NCBI GenBank assembly: GCA_014155875.1
Contig: JACEFZ010006313.1
Coordinates: 1-64,000 of the forward strand
DNA: 64,000 bases
Reading direction: 5' to 3'
From: Cepaea nemoralis
Lineage: Eukaryota; Mollusca; Gastropoda; Stylommatophora; Helicidae
Part shown: positions 20,340 to 32,096 of the stretch, piece by piece
How positions within the stretch are numbered: the stretch's first letter is position 1
Layout: every line of letters starts with the position of its first letter
Made by a program: the position numbers and the translations under genes
Notes under the pieces: generated by a model
What the model was told of the DNA's origin: nothing
Databases searched by the model: none
The model's input: only the letters and a program-made list of their open reading frames with translations

Positions 20340-21589
20340 GCGTATGTTGCTTGCAAGAAACCCACCTCAACGAAAATATAGCCTTCAAAATCAGAGGCTA
20401 CCAATGTCACGGATCTGACCGAAAGGACAGGAGAAATGGTGGGATACTGACCCTTGTAGAAAATTAACATCACTGCTTCCCAAATTGAAGATCACATAGA
20501 ATGGGCTGAGTATCAGACTCTTAAACTTAAGACAGGCAATACAGAGATACAACTGATCAATTACTACTGTATAAGTTACCGCCACAGGCACTGGAAACAC
20601 TACCATTAAAAGAAAAAAAAATGATTGTGTATGGCAATTTCAACAACCACTCGCGGAGCTGGAGCTATTATCATATAACTCAGAAAGGAGTAAGACTGGA
20701 AGACTGGCAGGATGAGGATAGATTCTTCTTGATTAACAAACCGCCCAACTCAATACTTTCTACGTGAGATCATGACAGACTACAACTATACCTGACCTCG
20801 CTTTTCAGTCTCCAGACCTAGAATGGAACATTACACGAATTGTTCGGAAAGAACTTGGTGGTAATGACCATCGGTCAGTCTTTCTAACTGTAGAAAATGA
20901 GCTTGTAAGTGAAAGCAGCACCCTCTCGAGGTGTAACTACGAGAAAGCAGACTGGGTTATGTACAAGCATCGCACCAGCATACTGGTTAGAAATCTGAAC
21001 ACTGAGAAAGACATAAATAAAGTAGTTGAAGAGTTTGGGAAATGCATACTACAGACAGCACGAAAAGCAGTACCAAGAGGAGCCCGTAAACACTATAAAC
21101 CCTACTTGAGTATTGAACTGGAACAGTTGCGTAATGATGTGGAAGAGTGTAGAAAGCAAGCAGAGGCCAAACCCATCTAAGAGCAACACAATAAATACCA
21201 ACACGCTAAAGTCAAATTTCAAAGGTCCAAGCTGCAGGCAAGAAAGACATGTTGGCAGGCGACAACAGTCACTAATTTTTGAAAGAGACACACGAAAGTT
21301 GTGGAAGCTAATAAAACAACTTAACGATGAGGGCACAAGGAGAAACTCAAAAATTGCACTACATAAAGACGGAAACATCTTAACAGGAAATCAAGCAGGT
21401 GACCATTTTGCGGACTCATTCGCACAAGATAATAATATCGAAATTAGTCTAGATAAATAACATGAGATTGATTGATTGATTAATTTATTTAGGAACCGAC
21501 ATCACAGCATTCGAGGTAATGGTATCGCCAAAGAAATGATCAGCAACCTAGGAACAGAGGCCTAAGCAAAGCTGTTGCAGATATTCAAT

Positions 21590-22240
21590 AACAGCTGGAC
21601 CTTCAGCAGTGTTCCACAAGCCTGGAGAGAAGCAATCATGATACCCCTCCTAAATACAGGGAAAGATAGCTCCACTGCCTCCAGCTACAGACCAATTAGC
21701 CTCACCAGCTGTCTCTGAAAAACAATGGAGCGCATCATCAATCACAGACTGCAGTGGTACATTGAAAGTGAAATCATCCTTGTGCCACAGCAGGCTGGCT
21801 TTAGGCAGTACTACTCTAAGGAAGATCAGACAACCTACCTCTTTCAAGAAATTGAGGATGCATTCCAAGAGAAGAAGCTAGTGCTTGCGGCATGGATAGA
21901 TCTGAAGAAAGCCTTTGACAAAGTCTGGAAATAAGGTGTGATGAAGAAACTGAGAAACTGTAAAGTCAATGGAAGAATGTATAAATGGGTGAAAGCATAC
22001 TTGCACAACAGAAGAGCCCGAGTACAGATAGACGGACTCAAGAGCAAGAAAGTACTACTGCGTCACGGTGTTCCCCAGGGCGGAGTCTTGTCCCCCACAC
22101 GTTTTCTAATCTGCATCAATGATCTTGTTGTTAATCTACCGCATGGAATTAAAGCGGCAATGTACGCTGATGACCTGGTTTTGTGGAGCACAAATGAACA
22201 AGCATCAGTGGCCACCAGATCGCTACAAAGGCTGTAGATG
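21590..22240 (+). pseudogene. LINE-A2 reverse transcriptase
   Basis: Frames at 21725-21934 and 21938-22237 hold AAWIDLKKAFDKVWK (first catalytic aspartate), VLLRHGVPQGGVLSPTRF (thumb-side motif) and AAMYADDLVLWSTNEQ (catalytic YADD). The frame is cut by TAA at 21932-21934 and a further shift near 22237. The motifs themselves are intact, unlike those of copy A1. Confidence 0.9.
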
Positions 22241-22949
22241 CATTTGCTACTTGGGCAAATAGATGGTGTGTCTGCATAAACACTGATATGTGCAGCCCAC
22301 TCTATTTACCCTCTCTCCAAAACAAAAGGCAGGGATCATGCAGATAAACCGGGTACCCCTAAGAGAAGATAAAGAATCAGCAAGCCTTGGAGTAACATTT
22401 GAAGACAGGCTGACATGGAGTAAGTACATCAACAAAGCAGTAGCAAAAGCCAGAAGGAAAATAGCCATCCTGAGAAAACTAAGTGGAACCACATGGGGAA
22501 CTAGTGGGGAAATACTTAGCTAAGTTTATCAACAGAGCATACAACCACACCTGGAATACGGATCAACTGCGTGGTGTTCAGCATAAAACGCCCCACTACA
22601 AGAACTGAACAGGGTGCAAAATCAAGCACTTAGAGTCACCACAGGAGGGATGAGATCAACCCCTATAGTCGAGGTGGAGAAGTTGGGGAGGACACAAGCA
22701 CTGAGAGAGCGCAGAGATACGAAAACACTAATACAAGTAGAAAAGTTCCTCAGCTTGCCAGGCCACCCTATGAAGAACAGATTTGAAAACCTGGCTATGG
22801 GGCGGTTGCAAAGAAGCGGTTTTATCCACCAGCAGACGACTCTGCAGAGAAACCACCGATATGCCCACAGTTGGTATCCCCCTAACAACTATTTCAGAGC
22901 GAACTCCATGGACAGGTGAGCATAGACTATCACTACAAATCCAGACAAA

Positions 22950-23371
22950 AGTGAGAGGAATATTTGACAAGGAAGAACAGAACAGTGTACAGCCGCAGAA
23001 CAGCCACTCTCAGCTTCCTTGATGAAGAATACTCACAGAACCTCTGGATTCGAGTCTACACAGATGGGTTCAGAACAAAATGCTGTTCGACATGGAGGAG
23101 CTGGAGTATACATAGAATACCCAAATAATATTAGGGACACGGCCAGAGTACCAACAGTAATGTACTGCCATAACTATGATGCTGAAATTGAGGCAATCAA
23201 GATAGCAACAGAGAAATTACTAAATACCAGCCATGGTACACAACCTGTGGTGCTATTGACAGATGCAAAATCAGTACTCGAGGCGCTCCTGTCTGGGAAA
23301 TTGCCAGTACTAAGGACACTACTTTCTGAACTTAGCAGACAGCATAAGATCACCATACAGTGGATACCATC
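22950..23371 (+). pseudogene. LINE-A2 RNase H, first part
   Basis: Residues LWIRVYTDG (frameshift in GSEQNAVRHGGAGVYIEYP), NYDAEIEAIKIATEKLL (catalytic glutamate) and VVLLTDAKSVLEALLSGKLP (second aspartate), then HKITIQWIPS, where the LTR-like insertion starts. Confidence 0.85.
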
Positions 23372-24002
23372 TGCCATGGACCAAAGTCAGGTCATGGGCC
23401 ACTAGATACAGACAACCTACAGCTTCACGCAGCCCAGCGTGAAGATGAGAATATTGAGAATCATGCCTTGCATAAAAATAGCGAGGTGAGTTTGCTGAGC
23501 AGGGGGCAACGTCTTCTGCAGGCAATCAGTTGGGCTTAACCACCGTCGAGTTGAGACGTGGTTCTTAGCTCCGTAGCACGGCCACAAAATGTGCCGCTAC
23601 ATCTGTGGTTAGGTTGTGTAGTTATTGTTGTGAAGTTATTGTAGACTCTAGGTAAACGTAACCGATATGTGGTGTAAATAATAGTGTTTGCTGTTAAATA
23701 CCTGAAATCAAAGAGAAGTTGTAAATTTGAACTGTAACCTGTTGTTTGATCGAGTTGCGTTGAGTTGGCTTAAAGAATTAGCTGTTGTGAATTCTGCAGT
23801 ACCGGCTTTTATAGAACACTCATGATGCGCCAAAGAAATATATATATGTGTATGATCGCTGCAATTAGAACCTCAAGCCACAAACCTGTATCAGCATTGC
23901 CAGCACCTAGGGCGAATGATCCAATGAGCCGTAACACCCAAGGTTGCGAGCAACATCAATATTATAGCTCGACACGAACAAGTAAACATTATGTCGCTGG
24001 CA
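23372..24002. mobile_element. Probable second solo LTR in LINE-A RNase H
   Basis: A 631-bp segment missing from the other LINE-A copies. Its ends are TGCCA and TGGCA, and it is flanked by CCATC (23367-23371) and CAATC (24003-24007), a 5-bp duplication with one change. It contains a TATA-like CATAAAAATA near 23431 and no ORF of note. It has no clear similarity to the LTR at 340-859. Confidence 0.55.
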
Positions 24003-24470
24003 CAATCCCAGTGTGGAGTACCAGGAAACGACAGAGCTGATCGATTGGCTAAGGAATGAGCAAAAGAAGAACAGCCTGATGTGCCCGTTACATACCACCA
24101 AAAGAAAAGACTGATCAAATCATTTCGAAAGACACCAAAACCTGCTCAAGATGAATACCACGTATGGACAGACCAGAACAAGTCATTATTCTGCGCTTCA
24201 GAACAAGACACAACAGATTACGCAAACACATGTATACAAAATTCAAGATTGCTGAATCAGACATGTGCACATGTGGTTTGGCGTCGCAGACAGTAGAGCA
24301 CATACTCCAAAACTGCCCAAATTACAACATATCTAAGCAAACCTTCTGGCCTAAAGAAACGACAATGGAAGATAAACTCTATGGACCGCTGAGTGAACTA
24401 AAAAAGACAGTTAAATTCATACAAGAGACAACATTGCAGTTATAGACATATTTCAAGCGAACGAAAGAAA
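24003..24470 (+). pseudogene. LINE-A2 RNase H end and 3' end
   Basis: Resumes GVPGNDRADRLAKE-type sequence, then MDRPEQVIILRFRTRHNRLR, MCTCGLASQTVEHILQNCPN and the ORF end at 24445 (TTLQL). A one-base loss near 24168 shifts the frame. The final C-x-C-x8-H-x3-NC block is conserved with copies A3 and A5. Confidence 0.85.
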
Positions 24471-24474
24471 AAGA

Positions 24475-24985
24475 GGTAACCCTGATCGGAGGCTAAAGGG
24501 TACTCCACCTTACCTAAAGGTGTCCCGTTGGCTAGCGGCGGGAAGGAGGCATCTTACCTCTCCTTTGATAGGGATTCATTCCTACACCCCACCAACAATA
24601 TAGCAATATAACGTTTGTTCAAGGGACATTACTAAAAATAGCATACAAGTATTATGTGATTTAAATACCTGAGTATTTATCTTATATTTTGATTCAATTT
24701 ACATAGAAATTAACGACAGTTATAGGCGGTAGAAATAATGGAGTAATAATTTACGGATCTTTTAAGATTTTGTAAAAATAACGGCTCTATTTTAGGATTT
24801 TGATAATTTTATAAAGCATTTTTACTGTTTCCACTTGGTAGTATATATTAAAGGTCTAATCTTTAATATAATTACATATAAAGCATTACTCCGAATTTTT
24901 GTCAATTCTGTAAAAGGCTAAAAATCCTAAATATTTAGTACCTTGAACTGCAATCCAACGCAGCAATCTTCATACATTTCTTTGA

Positions 24986-25016
<31 letters not shown>

Positions 25017-25076
25017 TCTCTCTCTCTCCGTCTCTCTCTCACACACTCTCTCTCTCTCTCTCTCTCCGTCTCTCTC

Positions 25077-25131
<55 letters not shown>

Positions 25132-25139
25132 TGATCACA
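24475..25139 (+). repeat. RptX copy with (CT)n at 24987-25134
   Basis: Core (CCCTGATCGGAGGCTAAAGGGTACTCCACC), AT-rich middle, then a 148-base CT tract broken by CCGT and CACACA interruptions. The following end section of RptX is replaced by the Penelope-like fragment. Confidence 0.85.
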
Positions 25140-25735
25140 AATGCGTACAATACGACACACAGGACGGCCAACGTTTCGATTCTCAGTATCTTTGTCAAGG
25201 ACAGGACAACACAGATAGATAAAGCAACGAAATACAAAAAATAAAAAGCACAACAACTCAGTTCCCATGCGGTAGCAGAAAACGCGGCTTCGCCAGTTGC
25301 GAAGGCACTCCTTGGCTGCAGAGTGTACGTATAGTAAGTTGCCAGATAGGATTTAGGTCGCAAAAATATGCGAACAGTCTGATATGAAAATATAGGGGTG
25401 TTGGGACAGTAGGGTATGAATATATGGGGGGGGGGGGGAGAAGATGGCACAGTAATACAGTTGCGTCAAAAACAGTATTAATACCTGCTGCATGGACGCA
25501 TCCCAGAGAGTTGATTAATTGGCATTCAATTTTGAGCCTAATCGAGCTGTTGGAGTAGCAAGGTTTCAATGTAGTGACACATGCATTGTCGACTCCATTA
25601 TGGTTGAGGAATTAAAATGGCAGGAGACAGGTTTGTCAGCGCCCTGATTAATGTCTCTGAGGTGTTCTCTAAAACGGTCAGCAAGGCGTCTGCCCGTTTG
25701 ACCAATGAATTTCATGTCACATCGTTTGCAGATGA
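25140..25735 (-). pseudogene. Penelope-like element GIY-YIG endonuclease fragment
   Basis: Minus-strand residues CDMKFIGQTGRRLADRFREH at 25660-25725 match the start of the GIY-YIG domain of Penelope-like retroelements (FIG in place of YIG, catalytic arginine in GRRLADRFREH). After one frameshift near 25590, IRLKIECQLINSLG supplies the conserved glutamate, and GINTVFD ends the domain. The GIY-YIG nuclease nicks the target for RT priming in Penelope elements. No Penelope RT is seen upstream; the fragment abuts LINE-J. The tail region to 25140 has no domain. GIY-YIG domains also occur elsewhere, but this sequence style is typical of Penelope-like elements. Confidence 0.75.
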
Positions 25736-25739
25736 TGAC

Positions 25740-26147
<408 letters not shown>

Positions 26148-26320
26148 GTTATTACACAGACATGTAGGGAATTTTTCTGTATTTGACGTCTTCGTTGTGT
26201 TTGTAAATGTAAAAGAAATCACACAATGCACCTTGTAAATACACACTGTTTTGTGCGAAATAAAACCTCATTAAACGGAAGACATGTGAATAAAATAGTC
26301 AAAATGGACAGAAAAGCATC
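26148..26320 (+). repeat. RptX end section
   Basis: CAGTTATTACACAGACAT...GCACCTTGTAAATACACACTG...AAACGGAAGACATG, closely shared with 53430-53600. Both are followed by ATC repeats and the antisense LINE-C 3' end. Confidence 0.75.
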
Positions 26321-26324
26321 ATGA

Positions 26325-26788
26325 TCATCATCATGTGCAATGCCAGTAAGCGTGGGCTGTCATGTCTCGCCAACTCACTCGATCACCAGAGTCGTGGATG
26401 ACCTCAGTGTTCTTGTCTCTACCATGCCATGTGGTTTGGCCACCATTATTTCTTTGCCTTCCTCTTGTTATTTTCCCCTCAATTTTGCCAATTGTTACCA
26501 AATTCTCCAATTTATTTCTTCTCATAACGTGACGAGAAATGTTGACTATCTACATCTAATTTCTCCAATCAGTTTACAAATATAATTTGTTTCTTGTAAG
26601 ACTTGCTTATTGGTTTTTCTGCCTGATCGTGGTTTTGTTTGCATTTTCCTAAGAAACCACATTTCTACAGCCTTGAGATGTTTTTCAGCCTGTTAGCTCA
26701 TTGTTCACGCTTCACATCCATGCAAAAGTACAGGTTCTATGTAGCACCTCAACACCCTTTTTCTCGATGGTCAGTATGTTTTTCCTAA
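26325..26788 (-). pseudogene. LINE-C 3' end, antisense
   Basis: Reverse complement of the last coding part of LINE-C (NLVTIGKIEGKITRGRQRN, RDKNTEVIHDSGDRVSW) ending in an ATG-repeat tail at 26325-26335. The right side stops at about 26788, and RptX core follows. Confidence 0.8.
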
Positions 26789-27251
26789 ACGTGTACTCCA
26801 CTTGCCCAAAAGTGTTCAGTAGGCTAGCGGAGGGAAAGGGCCACCTTTCCTCTCCTTTGATTTGGGATACCCATACCCTGCCATCCAGTATAATAACATA
26901 ACTGTTATTTCAGGGGACATTACTAATAATAGTATACATGTATTATGTGATTTAAATAACTGAATATTAATTTATCTTACATTTTGATATAATTTACATA
27001 GACGTTAACGTCAGTTATATGCAACAGAAATAATAGAGTAACAATTTTAGATTATCTTTAAAGTTTTTGTAAAAGTGAAGGCTTTATTTTAGACATTTGA
27101 GAATTTTATAAAGCATTTTTCTATTTCCCCTCGATGTTATATTAAAGGTCTTATACTTTCAAACATCACAATAACTCATGTGAAATATGGAATTTTTGTC
27201 AGGCCTGTAATGGGCCAAACATTCTAATTATTCAGCGCCTTGTATTGTTAT

Positions 27252-27438
27252 ATTGGAGGGGTATATGCCAGGGAAGAGAGGAAGAGGAAGGTCAAAGAGA
27301 CGATGGGTGCAGGATGTGGCGGATATTCTCCAGATGAGTGTATCGGACGCGGGATATCTTGCTTATGATCGAGAGGATTTCCGGAAGGTTGTTATTGGAG
27401 CGAGGTTCTGCAAAGGACATGCTACTGAATGAATGAAT
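27252..27438 (+). mobile_element. LINE-D 187-bp 3' fragment with 10-bp target duplication
   Basis: GTATTGTTAT occurs at 27242-27251 and 27439-27448. The insert is the last part of LINE-D (GGGGTATATGCCAGGGAAG... to CTACTGAATGAATGAAT), about 95 percent like 28840-29030. A heavily 5'-truncated insertion, perfect at both junctions. Confidence 0.9.
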
Positions 27439-27483
27439 GTATTGTTATCCAATGCAGCTATCTTCATGCATTCCTTTGACTTG

Positions 27484-27601
<118 letters not shown>

Positions 27602-27921
27602 TCTCAGGCAAACGCCATATATAATATTTTGCAGTGTACTTTGTAAAATGGTATGCTTGTTGAGATGTTGAGTGTATGGAAAATTGTGTAGGTATATATC
27701 ATTTTCAGAAAGCAACGGTGAATGAGAATAATTGGTGTATGAAAAGATTCGCTCATACCGCTAAACTTGTTTAAATAAAATTAAGTGCGAATGAGAATAC
27801 TTGAGTATGAAAGAATTTCTATTGAAAGATTTTAGTAATCTTGAGAGGAAATTGATTACTCTACCACCACCATCACCACGTAATATGTAGGTAATTACAC
27901 CATGCCATGAATGTAATTAAT

Positions 27922-29031
27922 AGCCATCCCTCCTCAATATTCAACTATTGAAGTATAGATGCATCTGTTCTTTTCTTTACCCAAGATATTCTTAGAACTC
28001 GTCAATAACATATATATTCAAAGGCATGTATGCGCTGTTCAGCCAACAAGCAGCAGTTAGAATAGATGGCGAAACATCAGATTGGTTTGACATCAAGCAA
28101 GGAGTCCGTCAGGGCTGCGTGCTGTCACCCTATTTGTTAAACCTGTACCCCGAAAATATAATGATAAATGTAAGAGATGATATAAACAGGGAGCTATATG
28201 ATGCCCTAAATATCGGCGGTCATGACATACCAGAGATTCGATATGCTGATGATACAGTATTACTATCCACAACACAGAATGGCATAGAAAACCTAATAGC
28301 CTCAACACAATTGAATAGTGAAAATCACAACTTATATCTTAACATAGCAAAAACTAAGATAATGCATACAGATAAAACTACTATGGAGAAAGAAATATAC
28401 ATTAATGGGAGAAAATTGGAGGTGGTGGAAAATTTTGAATATTTTGGGTCATTGATAACCAATAATGGTGACACAATGAAAGAAATTAAACGGCGACTAT
28501 CCATTGCTCTTCAAAGACTAACACAGATGAATAAATTATGGAGTGGGACAGACAGAAGTACAAACATTGGATTTTTAAAAGCATGCATCTTTCCCATTGC
28601 AACATACACCTGTGAGACATGGACACTTACTAAACAAGCTGAACAGCGCATACATGCCTTTGAATATAAATGTTATAGACGAGTTCTAAGAATATCTTGG
28701 GTAAAGAAAAGAACAAATGCATCCATACTTCAAGAGTTGAATATTGAGGAGGGATGGCTATTAAGGAAGATAAAACAAAGAAAATTGAAGTATTTTGATC
28801 ACTTGAAATGTCACGACAGTTTGGAGAGAACAATAATGGAGGGGTATATGCCTGGGAAGAGATGAAGAGGAAGGCCAAAGAGAAGATGGGTGCAGGATGT
28901 GGCGGATGATCTCCAGTTGGGTGTATCAGACGCGGGACATCTTGCTTGTGATCGAGAAGTTTTCCAGGAAGGTTGTTATTGGAGCGAGGTTCTGCAAAGG
29001 ACATGCTACTGAATGAATGAATATGAATGTA
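27922..29031 (+). mobile_element. LINE-D copy D2 with inverted 5' segment
   Basis: Bases 27922-28042 are the reverse complement of LINE-D around 28647-28767, and from 28043 the element runs in plus sense to a (GAAT)n tail at about 29030. It sits in the RptX end section, where about 12 target bases seem lost, and I see no target duplication. The inverted part also exists in the sense part, with several mismatches, so it is a duplicate and not a simple twin-priming inversion. Confidence 0.8.
28026..28865 (+). pseudogene. LINE-D reverse transcriptase C-terminal ORF
   Basis: A 279-aa frame. The first few residues come from the inverted segment, so the ORF start is not the native start. Motifs: DWFDIKQGVRQGCVLSPYLL (about residues 20-40), EIRYADDTVLLSTTQ (YADD, about 73-88), FEYFGSLITNNGDTMKEIK, YTCETWTLTKQAEQRIHAFE and the C-terminal YFDHLKCHDSLERTIMEGYM. 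It stops at TGA 28863; the related 3' copy at 27252 reads on there (GKRGRGRSK), so the stop is a lesion. The endonuclease and the first palm motif are absent. Best-preserved LINE-D protein in the window. Confidence 0.85.
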
Positions 29032-29575
29032 TTTGTTGTATTCGAAAATGTAAAAAAAAAAAAAAACACACACACAATGCACCTTGTCCCACAAACTGCT
29101 TTGTACGAAAAAAAGAAATGTTTATAAAATTTTTAAAAATGCAGCACTTTGGATTGTTTCACGGCATTTCGGCTAAGATCAAAGTGTATTATCTGTTCTT
29201 GTATGACGTCAGTGATTAAGGGTAGACTGACTTATGTGCACTTGATCTGGCCATGGCCACCAGCAGAGGCGGTCATCACAATGACATACAGGGACTTGGA
29301 ACCTCATGGGTCGGCTCTTGCTCCTGGGGAACCCTGAGCTCTACAAATTGAGCACTTTTAATATTCAGAACACTCAAACACAAATGTTTACAGCTATGTT
29401 CATGAGCAATGTGTAAGTGTTTCCCTCCTTAATTAACATATGATGCATGCAATTATCGCTGTTTTTTAACATTGTTACTATTATTTAATTCAGAAAACAA
29501 AAGTGTGATAGGCCTGTTTCAGGCTATATATCTTGGTATGGGATGGGACAGAAACATATGTCCCATGGACAAGCT
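29032..29575 (+). repeat. RptX end section plus modules Z and Y
   Basis: 29032-29125 RptX end (GCACCTTGTCCCACAAACTG). 29140-29340 module Z (GCACTTTGGATTGTTTCACGG through GGGGAACCCTGAGC), shared with 52620-52820 and degenerate at 53030-53180. 29360-29575 module Y. No coding evidence. Confidence 0.75.
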
Positions 29576-30595
29576 TGCCGGTAGGCGTGGGCGGTCATAT
29601 CTCGCCATCTCACTTGATCACCAGAGTCGTTGATCACCTCAGTGTTCTTGTCTCAACCATGCCACGGGTCAAGCCATCCAGCTATTTACTTCTCTGCATT
29701 CCTCTTGTTCTTTTCCCCTCAATCTTGCCAGTTGTCACCAAGTTCTCCAGGTTATTTCTTCTCATAACTTGACCAAAAATGTTGACTGTCTACGTGTAAT
29801 TTCTCTAATCATTTTACAATTTTCATTTGTTTCTTTTATGACGTGGTCATTGGTTTTTCTGTCTGTCCATGGTATTCTTTGAATTTGCCTAAGAAACCAC
29901 ATTTCCACAGCCATCAGATGTTTTTTCCAGCCTGTTTGCTCATTGTCCACGCTTCACATCCATACAAAAGCACAGGTTCTATGTAGCACGTCAACAATCT
30001 TTTTCTCGTTGCAAATGACATATTTTTTATTGATTAGTATGTTTTCCATCTTAATTTAGTTGAGTTTAGTCAACAGATCAACATCACGGCACACGGGTGT
30101 AACCCATAAGTGCTCTGTTCTACTCCTAACTCAAACCTGAGTCCAGAAAATCTCATCTCAGTGTACGAACTCCGTAGCACCGGCGAGGATCCTGAAATAC
30201 TTTGCGTAAATCTTTAACTCGAAATTTTGCCCGGGCAGCGCTGGTAGGCTACTTTTTTCGATTTCTAACAGCAAAGGGATATTTTACCTGGGCAACAATA
30301 CACACGGTGTCCGATCTCACTACCCAGAGACCAGGAGAAATTTTGTTACTAATCGTCCACGTGAACAAATCCCGGCCCTCACCGGGACTTAAACCCGGGA
30401 CTTCCAGCACTCGACGCGGACACCATACACCGGGAACACTCAGCCCCTTTCCATCTTGCAAAAGGCTACCTTCGCCATGGTGTTTCTTGTTCTAATCTCT
30501 TCAAGACATTTCCCATTAGATGTTATGACTGCTCCGAGATAATTTTAACAATGTACTTGTTTAATAATATTCCCATGTACTTGTATATTTTTTTT
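29576..30595 (-). pseudogene. Deleted LINE-C, antisense, split by a SINE
   Basis: Minus-strand LINE-C pieces: 3' end (29580-29770), RT C-terminal region (29762-30052, EMWFLRQIQRIPWTDRK), then the SINE, then a short piece at 30458-30595 (KVAF and YLGAVIT region). Frameshifts are numerous. Same arrangement and SINE site as at 17576-18350. Confidence 0.8.
30053..30447 (-). mobile_element. tRNA-derived SINE, 395 bp
   Basis: Flanked by TTTCCATCTT at 30043-30052 and 30448-30457. On the minus strand the head (about 30447-30360) contains CCCGGGTTTAAGTCCCGG, close to a tRNA B box (GGTTCGANNCC) with two changes, then GAGGGCCGGGATTTGTTCACG. A clear A box was not found. No protein coding. SINEs use the RT of a partner LINE; the 3' end (ACTAAACTCAACTAAATTAAG) matches no LINE tail here, so the partner is unknown. 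Confidence 0.7.
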
Positions 30596-30820
30596 TCGAT
30601 TATCCATTACAGGACATTGAAGCGACACCAGCATTTTTAAGCTGCTGTTTATGTCTTGGCAAGATTACGTTCAGTAGTTTGCCATTGATTTCTTAGCGAA
30701 CGGCTAACATACCCCCATAAGTAACCAACACGACGCGATCCGCTACCTAATCTCGCGCAGCTGCGTTTCCCACGTGACTATTCGGGATTACGCAGAAAGT
30801 CGTTAACCCCTTCACCAATT
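30596..30820. other. Unassigned DNA
   Basis: A poly-T stretch at 30588-30597, then about 210 bases without recognised identity, ending at the LINE-B 5' truncation point. Confidence 0.4.
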
Positions 30821-30945
30821 ATAGCTGACAATCACACAATAATTTATTCTGGAGGGGATACACATGAAAAAGGTGTAAAATAATATTAGACGAAAAAACA
30901 GACAAGTCAATTAATGGATACTGGTGTATTTCAGATAGAATTATT

Positions 30946-31330
30946 ATGGTAAAAATCAAAGGCAAACCAATAGACATAAATATTATACAGGTATATGCAC
31001 CAACAGCAAGCAGTAGTGATGAAGAAATACAACACTTTTACGACGAAATAGAAATGGCGATGGCTCAAATTGGATCACAAGAAATAAAGATAATACTTGG
31101 TGATTTTAATGCAAAAGTAGGAAAAGGAACAATGGAGGATGTAGTGGGGAATTATGGTTTAGGTACAAGAAATAAAAGAGGGGAAAAACTAATAGAATGG
31201 GCAAATATCAATGAAATGATAATTGGAAACACATGGTTTAAACACCATAAAAGACGACTGTACACATGGATAAGCCCTGATAAGAAAATACGCAACCAAA
31301 TTGACTACATACTAATTAATAAAAGATTTA
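30946..31330 (+). pseudogene. LINE-B1 endonuclease middle part
   Basis: Residues IIQVYAPTASSSDEEIQHFY, IKIILGDFNAKVGKG (catalytic D and N in GDFN), LIEWANINEMIIGNTWF and YTWISPDKKIRNQIDYILI are AP-endonuclease motifs in order. The final SDHVP-type motif (DCNSDHVPLCG) is on the other side of the LTR element at 37570-37610. The N-terminal WN and E motifs are lost by truncation. Confidence 0.9.
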
Positions 31331-32096
31331 TGACATAAGCCTGGGTCACTGACATTGAGTTGAGTGACCGGGCAGGAGGAAGAATGGAGATGAGAGTGGG
31401 AGACAGTAAAGTGACTGACCTGGCTACGAGGAAAACAATCAACCCTCAGAAATAATGGGGCGGATATGAGTGGAAATCCCCAGGGGGGGATGGGTCGAAA
31501 GAGAGTTGTGTGTTGTGTGAAGTGAGGAGACTGAAAAGTCAGTGAGAGAAGAGACCGACTGCGGGTCAGGTCGTTTAAGAGAGAGCTTCGTGTTGTGTTG
31601 TTCTGCTAGTTGTGAAGACAGGCCTGAACCCAGAGTGGGTTCTGTATTGAGTGTAGGGCCTAAACCCAGAGTGGGTTCTATAGTTGAGCAGTGGCTCCAA
31701 CCCAATGTGTGGGTTGTATTGTGGGAGATCCAGCCGTGGATTGTAGCTGGATTACCTGTCTTGTGGATTGAGATTAGAAGCAGGCGTGAGAAGCCAGTGA
31801 TGTGTGTGGTTAAATTGTGAGGAGGATAGTTACATTCTATGGATTACATTGTTTCTGGATGTATAATCATGTTCCGTTTGTCCGTCTTATTTCTGTAATA
31901 AAGGATTATGTGCGCCAACGGAATCTTGTTTAATGCCTGGTGAATATGCACTGCGGGGGTGAGTTACATTGCAAGACAGATATCTCCATTGACACACCAT
32001 GAGTATCGTTACCTAGACAACGACCATCACACAATAATATCATGAGCATATCATCGTAAGAACTTCGTGATATTATCATCAAGAAGACGTGTGACA
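31331..32096 (+). repeat. 5' LTR
   Basis: Starts TGACATAAGCC and ends GTGTGACA. AATAAAGG at about 31900 is a likely polyadenylation signal. Within it, CCCAGAGTGGGTTCT occurs twice (about 31628 and 31665). Differences from the 3' LTR include a one-base indel near 31650 and substitutions near 31545, 31588, 31725 and 31963. Confidence 0.9.

Larger units (their letters stand above)
20340..24470 (+). mobile_element. LINE-A copy A2, most complete domain set
   Basis: In plus sense: endonuclease (CCLQETHLNENIAFKIRGYQC; MIVYGNFNNHSRSW; GNDHRSVFLTVENELV), linker (20940-21460), RT (21590-22240), RT C-terminal region (22330-22900), linker and RNase H (22950-23371, 24008-24445). The 3' end is FIQETTLQL followed by GAACGAAAGAAAAAGAG. 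Many frameshifts and stops occur (for example 21178, 21460, 21934, 22237). There is a deletion near 21460-21540 in the linker, and an LTR-like insertion at 23372-24002. The right flank is RptX core sequence. Inactive. Confidence 0.9.

Noticed and set aside
27922..28050. Simple twin-priming inversion of LINE-D
   Set aside because: The inverted piece is also present in the sense part with mismatches, so it is an extra copy and not an inverted continuation.
30360..30447. tRNA gene
   Set aside because: Only a B-box-like stretch is present, no foldable cloverleaf or clear A box, and it lies in a TSD-flanked 395-bp insert, so it is a SINE head.
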